Part shown: one piece after another, positions 1-7,860 of the stretch
Layout: every line of letters starts with the position of its first letter
Position numbering within the stretch: position 1 is the stretch's first letter
Assembly (NCBI RefSeq): GCF_014863605.1
Contig: NZ_CP062252.1
Span: forward strand, 372,001 to 436,000
DNA length: 64,000 nt
DNA from: Pseudomonas allokribbensis
Lineage (GTDB): Bacteria; Pseudomonadota; Gammaproteobacteria; Pseudomonadales; Pseudomonadaceae
Reading direction: 5' to 3'
Notes under the pieces: generated by a model
Databases searched by the model: none
What the model saw: the letters and a program-made list of their open reading frames with translations, nothing else
What the model was told of the DNA's origin: nothing
Translations under genes and position numbers: made by a program

Positions 1-134
1 TACGGGGAAGTCTTGGCCAAGGCACCGAGCAGACCGAGCACCAGCCCGAGGCACAGGGCCGAGAGTGCCAGTTTGACGGTCATCAGCGCGCCGGCGGCGA
101 GCGCCGGGCCGAATCCGTAGAGGTCGATAATCAT
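1..134 (-). CDS. Amino-acid ABC transporter permease, N-terminal fragment
   Basis: The reading frame starts at an ATG (MIIDLYGFGPALAAG) and runs off the left edge of the window after about 44 residues. The fragment shows a short amphipathic start followed by a hydrophobic segment (LALSALCLGLVLGLLGAL), as in the HisQ/ArtQ class of inner-membrane permeases for polar amino acids. It lies downstream of, and on the same strand as, the binding protein and ATPase genes at 213-1749, so it should be the channel subunit of that transporter. A second permease is expected beyond the edge. The family is clear from context; the exact substrate is not. Confidence 0.8.
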   Translation of the reverse strand, partial: MIIDLYGFGPALAAGALMTVKLALSALCLGLVLGLLGALAKTSP

Positions 135-212
135 GGATTTCTTTTCAAATCGCGGCAGGCAAGGCCGGGGATCGGCGCCGCTGTGTAGCGGCGTCGATCC
201 GGCAGGTCAGGA

Positions 213-962
213 TCAGTAGATGCTGAACGGGAAGTACTTGTCGTTGATCTTCTTGTAGGTGCCGTCGGCAACGATTTCCTTCAGCGCGACGTTCAGCTTC
301 TCGCGGATGGCGTCGCCTTTACGTACAGCGATACCGATCTTGTCGCTTTCTTCCACCGGGTCGCCCTTGAATTCGTAGGCTTTGCCGGCGTCGCTTTTCA
401 GCCACTCGTAGTTGACGTATTTGTCGGCGAGGATGCCGTCCAGGCGACCGGAAGTCAGGTCGAGGTAGGCGTTTTCCTGGGTGTCGTAGAGCTTGACGGT
501 GATGTCGTCACCGAAGTGATCTTCCAGGAAGGTGCCGGCCAGGGTCGCGCGCTGGGCCCCGATCACTTTGCCCTTCAGCGCAGCCTTGTCGGTTTTGAAG
601 TCGACGTTTTTCGGCGCGATGAATTGCAGCTTGTTGGAGTAGTACGGGTCGGTGAAGTCCACCGCTTGCTTGCGCTCGTCGGTGATCGACATCGAAGAGA
701 TCAGGAAGTCGAACTTCTTGGCATTCAGGGCCGGGATGATGCCGTCCCAGTCGGAGGTGACCACGGAGCACTCGACTTTCATCTTGGCGCACAGGGCGTC
801 GCCGATGTCTTTGTCGAAGCCGACGACGTTACCGCTGGCATCTTTGTTGTTGAACGGCGGGTAAGCCGCTTCGATGCCCATCTTCAGGGTCTCGGCCATG
901 GCGCCGGCGCTGAACGCCAGGGAGACGGCGGCGGCCAGGAAGACCTTTTTGTAGTTCTGCAT
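213..962 (-). CDS. Periplasmic lysine/arginine/ornithine/histidine-type binding protein
   Basis: The 249-residue product has a signal peptide (about residues 1-22, ending SAGAMA) and a type II periplasmic binding fold (SBP_bac_3) typical of ArgT/HisJ/AotJ. The opening strand ETLKMGIEAAYPPFNNKD is characteristic, as is the motif FDFLISSMSITDERKQAVDF, which helps form the amino-acid carboxylate and amine pocket. It delivers a basic amino acid to the permease encoded downstream (1-134) and the ATPase encoded upstream (976-1749). The start chosen is the ATG at 962, because a signal peptide follows it and a GGAG-like site precedes it; longer in-frame extensions upstream look non-coding. Substrate class is inferred from family resemblance. 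Confidence 0.88.
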   Translation of the reverse strand: MQNYKKVFLAAAVSLAFSAGAMAETLKMGIEAAYPPFNNKDASGNVVGFDKDIGDALCAKMKVECSVVTSDWDGIIPALNAKKFDFLISSMSITDERKQAVDFTDPYYSNKLQFIAPKNVDFKTDKAALKGKVIGAQRATLAGTFLEDHFGDDITVKLYDTQENAYLDLTSGRLDGILADKYVNYEWLKSDAGKAYEFKGDPVEESDKIGIAVRKGDAIREKLNVALKEIVADGTYKKINDKYFPFSIY

Positions 963-975
963 GCGGGTAGCTCCG

Positions 976-1749
976 TTAGCGGTTGCTGGACATGAATTGT
1001 TTGCAGCGCGCCGAAAGCGGGTTTTCAAACACCTGCTGTGGCGATCCTTGCTCTTCGACCAGGCCCTGGTGGAGGAACACCACTTCACTGGAAACCTGAC
1101 GGGCGAACCCCATTTCGTGGGTCACGAGCAGCATGGTGCGGCCTTCTTCGGCCAATGCGCGGATGACATTAAGTACTTCCTGGACCATTTCCGGGTCAAG
1201 GGCGGAGGTGGGCTCGTCGAACAGGATCACCTTGGGCTGCATCGCCAGCGTGCGGGCAATCGCCGCGCGTTGTTGCTGACCACCGGACAGTTGCGCCGGG
1301 TAGGCGTGGCGCTTGTCGGCGATGCCGACCTTGGCCAGCAGGGCTTCGGCGACTTCGATGGCTTCGGCCTTGCTCTGGCCGAGCACGCGGCGCGGGGCTT
1401 CGATGATGTTGTCGAGCACGCTCATGTGCGGCCACAGATTAAAGTTTTGAAACACAAAACCAATCTCGGAGCGCAGGCGATTGATCTGCTTGCCGTCGGC
1501 GGCAACCAGCTCGCCATTCTTGGCGGCCTTGAGCTTGAGTTCTTCCCCGGCCACCAGGATCTGGCCCTGATGCGGGTTTTCCAACAGGTTGATGCAACGC
1601 AGGAACGTGGACTTGCCGGAACCGGAGGAACCCAGGATCGAGATCACATCGCCGTCGCGGGCGGTCAGCGAGATGCCTTTGAGCACCTCAAGCTGTCCGT
1701 AGCGTTTGTGCAAGTTGCGGATTTCAAGCGCGGGCGTGGCCTCAGCCAT
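976..1749 (-). CDS. Polar amino-acid ABC transporter ATP-binding protein (HisP/AotP type)
   Basis: The 257-residue protein carries every ABC ATPase motif: Walker A GSSGSGKST, Q-loop FVFQNFNLWPHM, signature LSGGQQQR, Walker B VILFDEPTSALD and the switch histidine in LLVTHEMGFA. It shows the HisP/GlnQ-type insertion before the Q-loop (about residues 70-95). It energises uptake of basic amino acids with the binding protein and permease encoded just downstream on the same strand, 13 bases separating it from the binding-protein gene. It is the first gene of the operon, so the promoter must lie in 1750-2301. Placing the ATPase gene first is common for this operon type in pseudomonads. Confidence 0.92.
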   Translation of the reverse strand: MAEATPALEIRNLHKRYGQLEVLKGISLTARDGDVISILGSSGSGKSTFLRCINLLENPHQGQILVAGEELKLKAAKNGELVAADGKQINRLRSEIGFVFQNFNLWPHMSVLDNIIEAPRRVLGQSKAEAIEVAEALLAKVGIADKRHAYPAQLSGGQQQRAAIARTLAMQPKVILFDEPTSALDPEMVQEVLNVIRALAEEGRTMLLVTHEMGFARQVSSEVVFLHQGLVEEQGSPQQVFENPLSARCKQFMSSNR

Positions 1750-2301
1750 GTGCGTTCCTCATATATGTTGCGCTCCTGCTGTTGGTTGGCCTTCCTGGCG
1801 AGGCGGCCAAGCTAGCATAGCGTTTCAATGGCAGCCAACAGCGCTACGGGCGGTAAACGGATGGCGTGTGGCAGGTTGTCGCATCGGCGCAGCAGACTGT
1901 CGCCCCATCAACAACCGAACGGGTGTTTGAACGTTGATTCCCGTGGGTGCCGCGTAAAAAAAGGCGCGATGTTGCCACCTTTGGCGGGGTGTTGGAAGCG
2001 CTAACCGGCCGAACGTTCCTCATTCGCCCTTTTATTGTGCATCCCACACTTTTTCAGTGTGTTTCTGGTGCGTCGATTCGTTTGAAAAGTGAGTCGCAGG
2101 GTAACGCTTTGGCGAAAGGCCAGCATTCTCAAGGACTTGCGATGACTGTCCGGTCGCGCTGAAAACCGCAGGCCAGAAGAGTTTGAAACATTTTGGCGCA
2201 ATTATTGCGTGCAGAATCTGGAACGCCCCGTTGGATTCTTTTTACGAGAAGGAACGCCAGACGGGACGGACTGAATCGCTTTCCTCGCAAAGGTAGTTTC
2301 A
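1750..2301. other. Divergent intergenic region, ABC operon and permease
   Basis: This 552-base stretch separates the ABC operon (leftward) from the GabP-like permease (rightward). I see no convincing ORF. Its one clear signal is the sigma-54-type element at 2194-2209 for the permease. I could not place a good sigma-70 promoter for the leftward operon by eye. The length leaves ample room for activator sites upstream of the sigma-54 element. Confidence 0.6.
2194..2209 (+). promoter_or_regulatory. Candidate sigma-54 promoter for the GabP-like permease
   Basis: The sequence TGGCGCAATTATTGCG matches the RpoN consensus TGGCACRNNNNTTGCW at GG (-24) and TTGC (-12) with correct spacing, differing only at the fifth and last bases. 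Transcription would begin near 2220, leaving a leader of about 80 bases before the ATG at 2302. Transcription would need an enhancer-binding protein such as NtrC or CbrB; which one is not visible here. Confidence 0.6.
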
Positions 2302-3693
2302 ATGAGCAGTACCCAAAGCTCCAATGGCCTCGAACAGGGGCTCAAACCGCGTCATGTGACCATGCTGTCGATCGCCGGGGTGATCGGTGCAGGTCTGTTC
2401 GTAGGCTCCGGCCACGCCATCGCCGCCGCTGGTCCCGCTGTTCTGCTGGCGTACGCCGCTGCTGGCGCGCTGGTTGTACTGGTGATGCGCATGCTCGGCG
2501 AAATGGCTGTTGCTTCGCCTGACACCGGCTCCTTCTCGACTTATGCCGACCGCGCCATCGGCCATTGGGCCGGTTTCACCATCGGCTGGCTGTACTGGTG
2601 GTTCTGGGTACTGGTGATCCCGCTGGAGGCCAACGCCGCCGCGACCATCCTGCACGCCTGGTTCCCGAGCGTGGAAATCTGGGCCTTCGCGCTGATCATC
2701 ACCATGCTGCTGACCGTGACCAACCTGTTCAGCGTGAAAAACTACGGTGAGTTCGAATTCTGGTTCGCCCTGCTCAAAGTCGTGGCGATCATCGGTTTCA
2801 TCATCCTCGGTATCGCGGCCATTTTCGGCTTCCTGCCGAACAGCCAGGTCAGCGGCGTTTCGCACATCTTCGACACCCAGGGCTTCCTGCCAAACGGCAT
2901 GGGCGCGGTGTTGGGCGCGATCCTGACCACCATGTTCTCCTTCATGGGTACCGAGATCGTGACCATCGCGGCCGCGGAATCGAAGAACCCTGGCAAGCAG
3001 ATCTCCAAGGCCACCAACTCGGTGATCTGGCGGATCGGCCTGTTCTACCTCGTATCGATCTTCATCGTTGTGGCCCTGGTGCCATGGAACGACCCGGTTC
3101 TGGCGAGCCTCGGCTCCTACCAGACTGTGCTTGAGCGCATGGGCATCCCGAACGCCAAGATGATCGTCGACATCGTGGTTCTGGTCGCGGTGACCAGCTG
3201 CCTGAACTCGGCGCTGTACACCTCTTCGCGCATGCTGTTCTCCCTTGGCAAGCGTGGCGATGCTCCTGCCATGGCAACCCGCACCAACAAAAGCGGCACC
3301 CCTTACTGGGCAGTGATGTTGTCCACTGGCGCGGCGTTCCTGTGCACCTTCGCCAACTACGTGGCCCCGGCTGCGGTGTTCGAGTTCCTGCTGGCCAGCT
3401 CCGGCGCCATCGCGCTGCTGGTGTACCTGGTGATCGCGATTTCGCAACTGCGCATGCGTAAACAACGCATGGCTCGCGGCGAAAAAATCGTCTTCAGCAT
3501 GTGGCTGTTCCCGGGCCTGACCTACGCGGTGATCGCCTTCATCGTGGCAGCCCTGACCATCATGCTGTTCCAGGACGCCCATCGTGTGGAGATCCTCGCG
3601 ACTGGTCTGCTGAGTCTGGTGGTTGTCGCCACCGGTCTGTTGGTGGCTCGCCGTCGCAAGACGGAAAAGCGTGGTGCGGCGGTTCTGAACTGA
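2302..3693 (+). CDS. gabP: GabP-like amino-acid permease (APC superfamily)
   Basis: The 463-residue protein is an inner-membrane symporter of the amino acid-polyamine-organocation superfamily. The diagnostic first helix MLSIAGVIGAGLFVGSG contains the glycine-rich broken segment, and about twelve hydrophobic segments follow. The region around FSFMGTEIVTIAAAESKNP (residues 210-230) is the conserved AAP-family helix 6 and loop. The closest family I recognise is the 4-aminobutyrate permease GabP, but related carriers for proline, phenylalanine or beta-alanine look alike, so the substrate is a best guess. The gene stands alone: it has its own sigma-54-like promoter and a strong hairpin terminator 18 bases after the stop. 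Confidence 0.78.
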   Translation: MSSTQSSNGLEQGLKPRHVTMLSIAGVIGAGLFVGSGHAIAAAGPAVLLAYAAAGALVVLVMRMLGEMAVASPDTGSFSTYADRAIGHWAGFTIGWLYWWFWVLVIPLEANAAATILHAWFPSVEIWAFALIITMLLTVTNLFSVKNYGEFEFWFALLKVVAIIGFIILGIAAIFGFLPNSQVSGVSHIFDTQGFLPNGMGAVLGAILTTMFSFMGTEIVTIAAAESKNPGKQISKATNSVIWRIGLFYLVSIFIVVALVPWNDPVLASLGSYQTVLERMGIPNAKMIVDIVVLVAVTSCLNSALYTSSRMLFSLGKRGDAPAMATRTNKSGTPYWAVMLSTGAAFLCTFANYVAPAAVFEFLLASSGAIALLVYLVIAISQLRMRKQRMARGEKIVFSMWLFPGLTYAVIAFIVAALTIMLFQDAHRVEILATGLLSLVVVATGLLVARRRKTEKRGAAVLN

Positions 3694-3710
3694 TCCGTAT
3701 CGCGTAATGC

Positions 3711-3747
3711 AAAACGGCCGCTGTCAGTGATGACAAGCGGCCGTTTT
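3711..3747. terminator. Bidirectional terminator after gabP
   Basis: A 12-bp perfect inverted repeat (AAAACGGCCGCT / AGCGGCCGTTTT) with a 13-base loop has T-rich tails on both strands. It serves the permease gene (rightward) and the converging small-protein genes (leftward, ending at 3765). Confidence 0.88.
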
Positions 3748-3764
3748 TTGTTACTGAGCGGGGT

Positions 3765-4217
3765 TTATTCGCTCTTCTCTTCCGGTGCATCAACCGACTG
3801 ACCGTAGCTATCCAGCGCAATCCCGAAGTCGGTGATGAACTGCGGTTCGCTCAGCCAGGCCTGGGCGGTCTCGCGGTCCATGCCGTCGGCCCACATGCGG
3901 TAGTCGATCAGCATGTCGGCGGCCAGGTGGGTGGCGGCCATGCCTTCGTTGTCGGCGTTTTCCATGTCCAGCAGTTCAGGATGATCAACGATGATGAACG
4001 CCAGCTCCCGCAGCAGCGTCAGCAGCATGTCGTTGCGGCTGACGGCTTCGGCGTCGCGCATCTTGCTGAACATCGCCAGGGTGTATTCCGGGATCGGCTC
4101 GGCCAGGTGACCGAGGTCATCGTCCTGGGCCAGAGGTTTGCGGCCGACCATGCGGATCTGCTTGGCTTTGGCCTTGGCGCGTTTGGCGCGTTTCTGCTGC
4201 TTGTTCAGGGATGCCAT
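3765..4217 (-). CDS. Hypothetical protein with lysine-rich N-terminus, paralogue of 4224-4637
   Basis: The 150-residue cytosolic protein has no signal peptide or membrane segment. Its first 25 residues form a highly basic stretch (MASLNKQQKRAKRAKAKAKQ) such as is found in nucleic-acid-binding tails. The rest is acidic and helical, ending GQSVDAPEEKSE. It is clearly homologous to the neighbour encoded immediately upstream: same start, same basic helix, and an aligned block (LIDYRMWADGMDRETAQAWLSEPQF here; LIEYRQWSTETDEAGALAWIESPAF there, each split by me only for comparison). The two genes are 6 bases apart and probably co-transcribed. I do not recognise a characterised family, so function is unknown. 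Confidence 0.82.
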   Translation of the reverse strand: MASLNKQQKRAKRAKAKAKQIRMVGRKPLAQDDDLGHLAEPIPEYTLAMFSKMRDAEAVSRNDMLLTLLRELAFIIVDHPELLDMENADNEGMAATHLAADMLIDYRMWADGMDRETAQAWLSEPQFITDFGIALDSYGQSVDAPEEKSE

Positions 4218-4223
4218 GGGAAC

Positions 4224-4637
4224 TCAGTTTTTCTGTTGGGTTTGTGCGGCGATTGCGTCGGACGCGGCCACATAGTCTTTCTGGAAGGCAGGCGATTCGA
4301 TCCACGCCAGGGCACCGGCCTCGTCGGTCTCGGTGGACCACTGGCGGTACTCGATCAGTGCGGCGAGGATGAAGTCCATCGCGCCTTCTTCGCCTTCCTG
4401 TTCGTACACCAGTTCCAGCAACGGGTCTTCGAGGAACGCAGCGCACATGGCCTGCTGGCTGATCTTCTCGGCGTCGATCATTTTCTTGAACAGCTCGGTC
4501 AGATCCACCGATTCGAAATCGATGCGGTCGTCGTTCGGGTCCAGCTCGATTGGCGCTTCCGCACGTTTGGTGCGGTTCTGCTTGGCCTTGGTCTTGGCCC
4601 GGGCGGCGCGTTTTTGCTGCTTGTTGGCGGAAGCCAT
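4224..4637 (-). CDS. Hypothetical protein with lysine-rich N-terminus, tandem paralogue
   Basis: The 137-residue product begins with MASANKQQKRAARAKTKAKQ, nearly identical to the start of its downstream neighbour, and then becomes acidic (ELDPNDDRIDFESVDLTELF). A conserved block with an EYRQW motif followed by AWIESPAFQKDY (residues about 100-125) recurs in both copies. Conservation at both ends with divergence in the middle indicates an old tandem duplication. No catalytic motif is apparent. The strongly basic head and acidic body would fit a small RNA- or ribosome-associated protein, but that is only an inference from composition. Confidence 0.82.
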   Translation of the reverse strand: MASANKQQKRAARAKTKAKQNRTKRAEAPIELDPNDDRIDFESVDLTELFKKMIDAEKISQQAMCAAFLEDPLLELVYEQEGEEGAMDFILAALIEYRQWSTETDEAGALAWIESPAFQKDYVAASDAIAAQTQQKN

Positions 4638-4667
4638 GGTGTGTGTTCCGTGGTGCGTTGGAGGGGT

Positions 4668-5642
4668 TCAGCTGCGTGGTACTTGCCGCCCAGGTGTGTC
4701 GGGGGCCAGTGCGCCGGTTTGCAGCCAGGTCAGAGCGATGGGCCATAGTGTGGCTTGGTATGCGCTGCGAAAAAAGGCGAAATGTCCGACTTCTTGTTCG
4801 CCGATGTCCTGGGGTTCGATTCGCAGGTGGGTCTTTTGCGCACTGTCGAAGTAATCGAGCAGGCGTTCGGTTGCCGGAATGGTCCCGTAAGGATCGTCGC
4901 CGATACTGATTGCCAGGGTGTTTGCGTGGACATTGGAGAAGGGCAGGCGGCCGTTTTTCGCCAGCATCGCCCGACCGCTCGGACGCTGCTCATAACGTGC
5001 ACCAGGCGTGCTCCAGTCGCGCACCACGCCCGCGGGCGTGTCTTCCAGCCAGCCGAGGCGTTTGCCCGGGAAGTAGCCACAGAGCAGCGTGACCAGCGGC
5101 ATCAGCAGATGCCACTTGCCGAACATCCGCCAGCGATGCTCGGGCGCGTAATCGCGCCAGTAAGCGAATTGCGCGCCGACCGTAACCAATCGTCGGATTA
5201 CCTGCCCGGAGGCCCCCAGCCCCGCCGCACAACCACCGAAGCTGTGCCCGACCACATCGATCGGCTGACCGGGAAACTCCCTCTGAGCGCGTTTGAGCAT
5301 CGTCTCGAAATCCAGCGCGCCCCAATCCGTCCACGAAGCCTGCAAATGCCTCATCGACTTCGGGCGCGATTCACCAATGCCCCGGTAGTCATAAATGATC
5401 ACGTCGAAACCGTTGGCGAACAGGTACGCGGCGAAGCGCGAATAGTGACGGCAGCGCACGGAAGTGGCGGCGTTGATGATCACCACCGGGCGCTGTGGGT
5501 CGGGCGAAGCGTGGCGCCAGGTGAAACCACCAAGGCGATAGCCATCGGCGGCGGGCTCCTGAAAGGGTGCGTCCTGAACATCGCTTGCGAGCGCGGTTCT
5601 GTTCTGGGCATCTTCCAGTGCGTGCGTCTCTTGAAAACCCAT
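4668..5642 (-). CDS. Alpha/beta hydrolase
   Basis: The 324-residue protein has an alpha/beta-hydrolase core. The strand VVIINAATSVRCRHYSRFA is followed by the loop YDYRGIGESRP, the nucleophile elbow GHSFGG (Ser134) and a probable catalytic histidine in EVGHFAFF near residue 295. It resembles the bacterial lipase/esterase-like hydrolases of unknown substrate. A TTG lies ten codons upstream, but the ATG at 5642 is preferred because a GAAGG motif sits about ten bases before it. The gene is on the same strand as the small paralogous pair and could be their upstream operon partner, at 30 bases distance. The substrate cannot be deduced. Confidence 0.82.
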   Translation of the reverse strand: MGFQETHALEDAQNRTALASDVQDAPFQEPAADGYRLGGFTWRHASPDPQRPVVIINAATSVRCRHYSRFAAYLFANGFDVIIYDYRGIGESRPKSMRHLQASWTDWGALDFETMLKRAQREFPGQPIDVVGHSFGGCAAGLGASGQVIRRLVTVGAQFAYWRDYAPEHRWRMFGKWHLLMPLVTLLCGYFPGKRLGWLEDTPAGVVRDWSTPGARYEQRPSGRAMLAKNGRLPFSNVHANTLAISIGDDPYGTIPATERLLDYFDSAQKTHLRIEPQDIGEQEVGHFAFFRSAYQATLWPIALTWLQTGALAPDTPGRQVPRS

Positions 5643-5711
5643 GGCTCTCGACCTTCGCGGAGTAGCTGCCAACGATAGTCTCAGGCGGCTCGGTGAACAA
5701 TCCGTCGTCGG

Positions 5712-6770
5712 TTAATCATCCGGCTGATCAATCAAGCGTTCTTCCAGCAGCGTGTGTTCCCGGTTCAGCTCCGCTCGTAATTCCTCCTCGCTCGGCAGCA
5801 CCAGTTTGTAGCTGCTGGCGAACAGTTGTTCATTGCCCTTGAGGATTGTGTAGCGCGCAACCGATTCATTTTGTTGTGCACAGAGAATGATCCCCACCGT
5901 AGGCCCGTCGCCCTCACTGCGTTTCAGGTCGTCGTACATGCGTATGTACATGTCCATCTGTCCCACGTCCCGAGCGCTGAGTTTGCCGCGCTTCAGATCC
6001 AGGATGACGAAGCATTTGAGCAGATAGTTGTAGAACACCAGGTCGATGTAAAAATCATCGTCTCCAGCACTGATGCGTTGCTGACGGCCGACAAAAGCGA
6101 AGCCCTTGCCCAGTTCGAGGAGAAAACCCTGGAGCTGATCGATCAAGGCCTGTTCCAGTTCTGACTCCTGAAGCTTGCCCGGTGATGGCAGGCCGAGAAA
6201 TTCCAGAAGGACGGGGTCGCGGATGAATTCCCGGGGATTGCTTTTCATCGCGGCAATGTTGGTCGCTGCCTCTGCATAGACGTCGGTTCTGTCTCGGCTC
6301 ATCAACAGACGTTCGTAGTAGAGCGTGTTGATCTGGCGATCCAGGGCGCGGCTTGACCAGTTTTGCGTGGCGGCTTCGTTCATGTACCACTGGCGGGCTG
6401 ATTCGCTTTCTATCCCCAATAGCTTGCGATAGTGGGTCCAGCTCAATTCGTGACGCAGTGCGTCACGAATTGGAAATGCCTGATAAAACAAACGCATGTA
6501 GCGAAGGTTTGAAGAATCGAAGCCTTTCCCAAAGTCCGCAGTCAGTTCTTTTGCCAACGTAGCCAGAAGTTGTTTTCCATACCCCGCCCGTCGGGCTCCC
6601 TGTTGTTCGAACTCGACAATATGTCGCCCGATCTGCCAGCAGGTCTGGACCTGAATCGTGTCGACCGTTCGCAGCACTTTCTGCCGCGCCTGGCGTATCA
6701 GGTCACCCAGATCGCCCAACAGCGAATCGAATTTTGGATCTTGCGTATCAGCAGGTTCAAGTTGGCTCAT
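5712..6770 (-). CDS. YhcG-family PDDEXK nuclease domain protein (DUF1016)
   Basis: The 352-residue protein matches the YhcG/DUF1016 family. The N-terminal half (QARQKVLRTVDTIQVQTCWQ through ELSWTHYRKLL) is the helical DUF1016 domain. The C-terminal half has a PD-(D/E)xK nuclease core visible as DDDFYIDLVFYN, then FVILDLKRGKLSARDVGQMD, giving the D...D-x-K arrangement. Such proteins are patchily distributed and often occur near restriction-modification or other defence genes, but no partner is visible here. The start chosen is the ATG at 6770, preceded by GGAAG six bases upstream; a GTG at 6821 would add 17 residues. By eye the gene is less GC-rich than its neighbours, consistent with horizontal acquisition. 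Confidence 0.85.
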   Translation of the reverse strand: MSQLEPADTQDPKFDSLLGDLGDLIRQARQKVLRTVDTIQVQTCWQIGRHIVEFEQQGARRAGYGKQLLATLAKELTADFGKGFDSSNLRYMRLFYQAFPIRDALRHELSWTHYRKLLGIESESARQWYMNEAATQNWSSRALDRQINTLYYERLLMSRDRTDVYAEAATNIAAMKSNPREFIRDPVLLEFLGLPSPGKLQESELEQALIDQLQGFLLELGKGFAFVGRQQRISAGDDDFYIDLVFYNYLLKCFVILDLKRGKLSARDVGQMDMYIRMYDDLKRSEGDGPTVGIILCAQQNESVARYTILKGNEQLFASSYKLVLPSEEELRAELNREHTLLEERLIDQPDD

Positions 6771-7001
6771 CAGGTCTTCCGGCTCAGGAGAAACAGAAGC
6801 AAGAGCATGCCAATAACTCACGGACTGGCGATGCCGGCCGTGTCTGGCTCAAACGAAGGAAGGGGGGACGGGGTTTGCAAGATACGACCGACGAAGATAG
6901 CGATTGAGGAATACAACGCGTAGTCCTTTTCGTACCCGCTCCAAGTTCCAATCAATCTAAAACCCGTCCCGCTCAGCAAAATCTAAACAGGAGTAACGAT
7001 T

Positions 7002-7018
7002 GGGTTCTGCGAGAACCC
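7002..7018 (+). other. Leader hairpin just upstream of a start codon
   Basis: GGGTTCT-GCG-AGAACCC is a perfect 7-bp stem with a three-base loop ending one base before the GGAG Shine-Dalgarno-like sequence of the gene at 7032. There is no T-tract, so it is not an obvious terminator. It could influence translation initiation. Confidence 0.4.
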
Positions 7019-7031
7019 GGGAGTACTCATC

Positions 7032-7481
7032 ATGAAACGCGTCATTTCATTCATGCTGCCGGTCGCTGCAGTGGCTGTTCTGATGTTCCCGCTCATGGCG
7101 CAGGCGAGCAGCGCCGAGCCGATCGACAGTGCCGGTGTGCAAGTCCAGCAACAACAGCAAAACGGTATCAATTACCTGTCCGGAGGGATTGGCCTGGACG
7201 AGTCGCGAGCCATTCAGCAAGCCGCCGGCTACAACCTGCACATGACCTTCTCCGTAGGCGCACAAAATCTGTACACCTCGGACGTCGACCTGGTTGTCCA
7301 GAAAGCGACAGGACAACCGGTGCTGAACCTGAGTCAGATCGGGCCGCTGGTCTATGCGCAACTGCCGCCAGGCAAATACACCGTGGTTGCCACGCGCAAT
7401 GGTGAGGTGCGGCGGGACGTTGCCAATGTTGGCAGCGGCGGGGCAAGTAACCTGGTGTTCCATTGGGACTGGCATCAATAA
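7032..7481 (+). CDS. Small exported protein, hypothetical
   Basis: The 149-residue protein has a clear signal peptide (MKRVISFMLPVAAVAVLMF, cleavage after MAQA). A glutamine run (QVQQQQQNG) and a predicted beta-sandwich-like region follow: TSDVDLVVQKATGQPVLNLSQIG, then YAQLPPGKYTVVATRNGEV. The phrase LPPGKYTVVA resembles carboxypeptidase-regulatory-like or prealbumin-like folds of periplasmic proteins. It probably acts in the periplasm, but no enzyme motif is present. A GGAG motif precedes the ATG, and a 17-base hairpin sits directly before that. The gene appears monocistronic. Function unknown. Confidence 0.75.
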   Translation: MKRVISFMLPVAAVAVLMFPLMAQASSAEPIDSAGVQVQQQQQNGINYLSGGIGLDESRAIQQAAGYNLHMTFSVGAQNLYTSDVDLVVQKATGQPVLNLSQIGPLVYAQLPPGKYTVVATRNGEVRRDVANVGSGGASNLVFHWDWHQ

Positions 7482-7558
7482 GGCAGGCGAGGGCGGGGTT
7501 CGGCGGGCGATAGCCGGTACAATCCCGCCCTTCTTTTTTTGATTGCAAGGATTTGGCT

Positions 7559-7843
7559 TTGAAATGGATTTTGCGTGCGGGCTTGTTGGCGGCCCTCGTA
7601 CCGGAGCTGGTTGGGTGTGGAACCATGATCGGGCGCGTGAGCAACGGAATGTCCGATGTGGATTACTACAAGGGCGTCGACGGAAACCTGCAATTGTTTG
7701 GCGTGAGAGGGAAAGAAAGCAAGCCCGCCGCGATCATCTGTTACTTCATGATTGTGTGCCCGCTGATCACGGTTGTCTCACTGCCGGTCGACGCTGTGCT
7801 CGATACGGTTTTACTTCCGGTTGACTACGTCAATACGCTCTAG
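7559..7843 (+). CDS. YceK/YidQ-like small lipoprotein
   Basis: The 94-residue protein starts with a lipoprotein signal (MKWILRAGLLAALVPELVGC); the lipobox cysteine is residue 20 or so. GTMIGRVSNG follows, and a hydrophobic segment (IICYFMIVCPLITVVSLPVDAVLDTVLLPVD) carries the SLPxDxxxDTxLLPxD signature of the YceK/YidQ (DUF1375) outer-membrane lipoprotein family. The start is a TTG at 7559: the AAGGA motif at 7546-7550 is eight bases upstream of it, whereas the in-frame TTG at 7553 would be too close. The role of the family is unknown. Confidence 0.78.
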   Translation: MKWILRAGLLAALVPELVGCGTMIGRVSNGMSDVDYYKGVDGNLQLFGVRGKESKPAAIICYFMIVCPLITVVSLPVDAVLDTVLLPVDYVNTL

Positions 7844-7860
7844 GTCCGGTCTTGGTGTTA

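Noticed and set aside
2299..3582. A 427-codon open frame antisense to the GabP-like permease
   Set aside because: Low-complexity His/Arg/Gln-rich translation without start signal; the sense protein is a clear APC permease.
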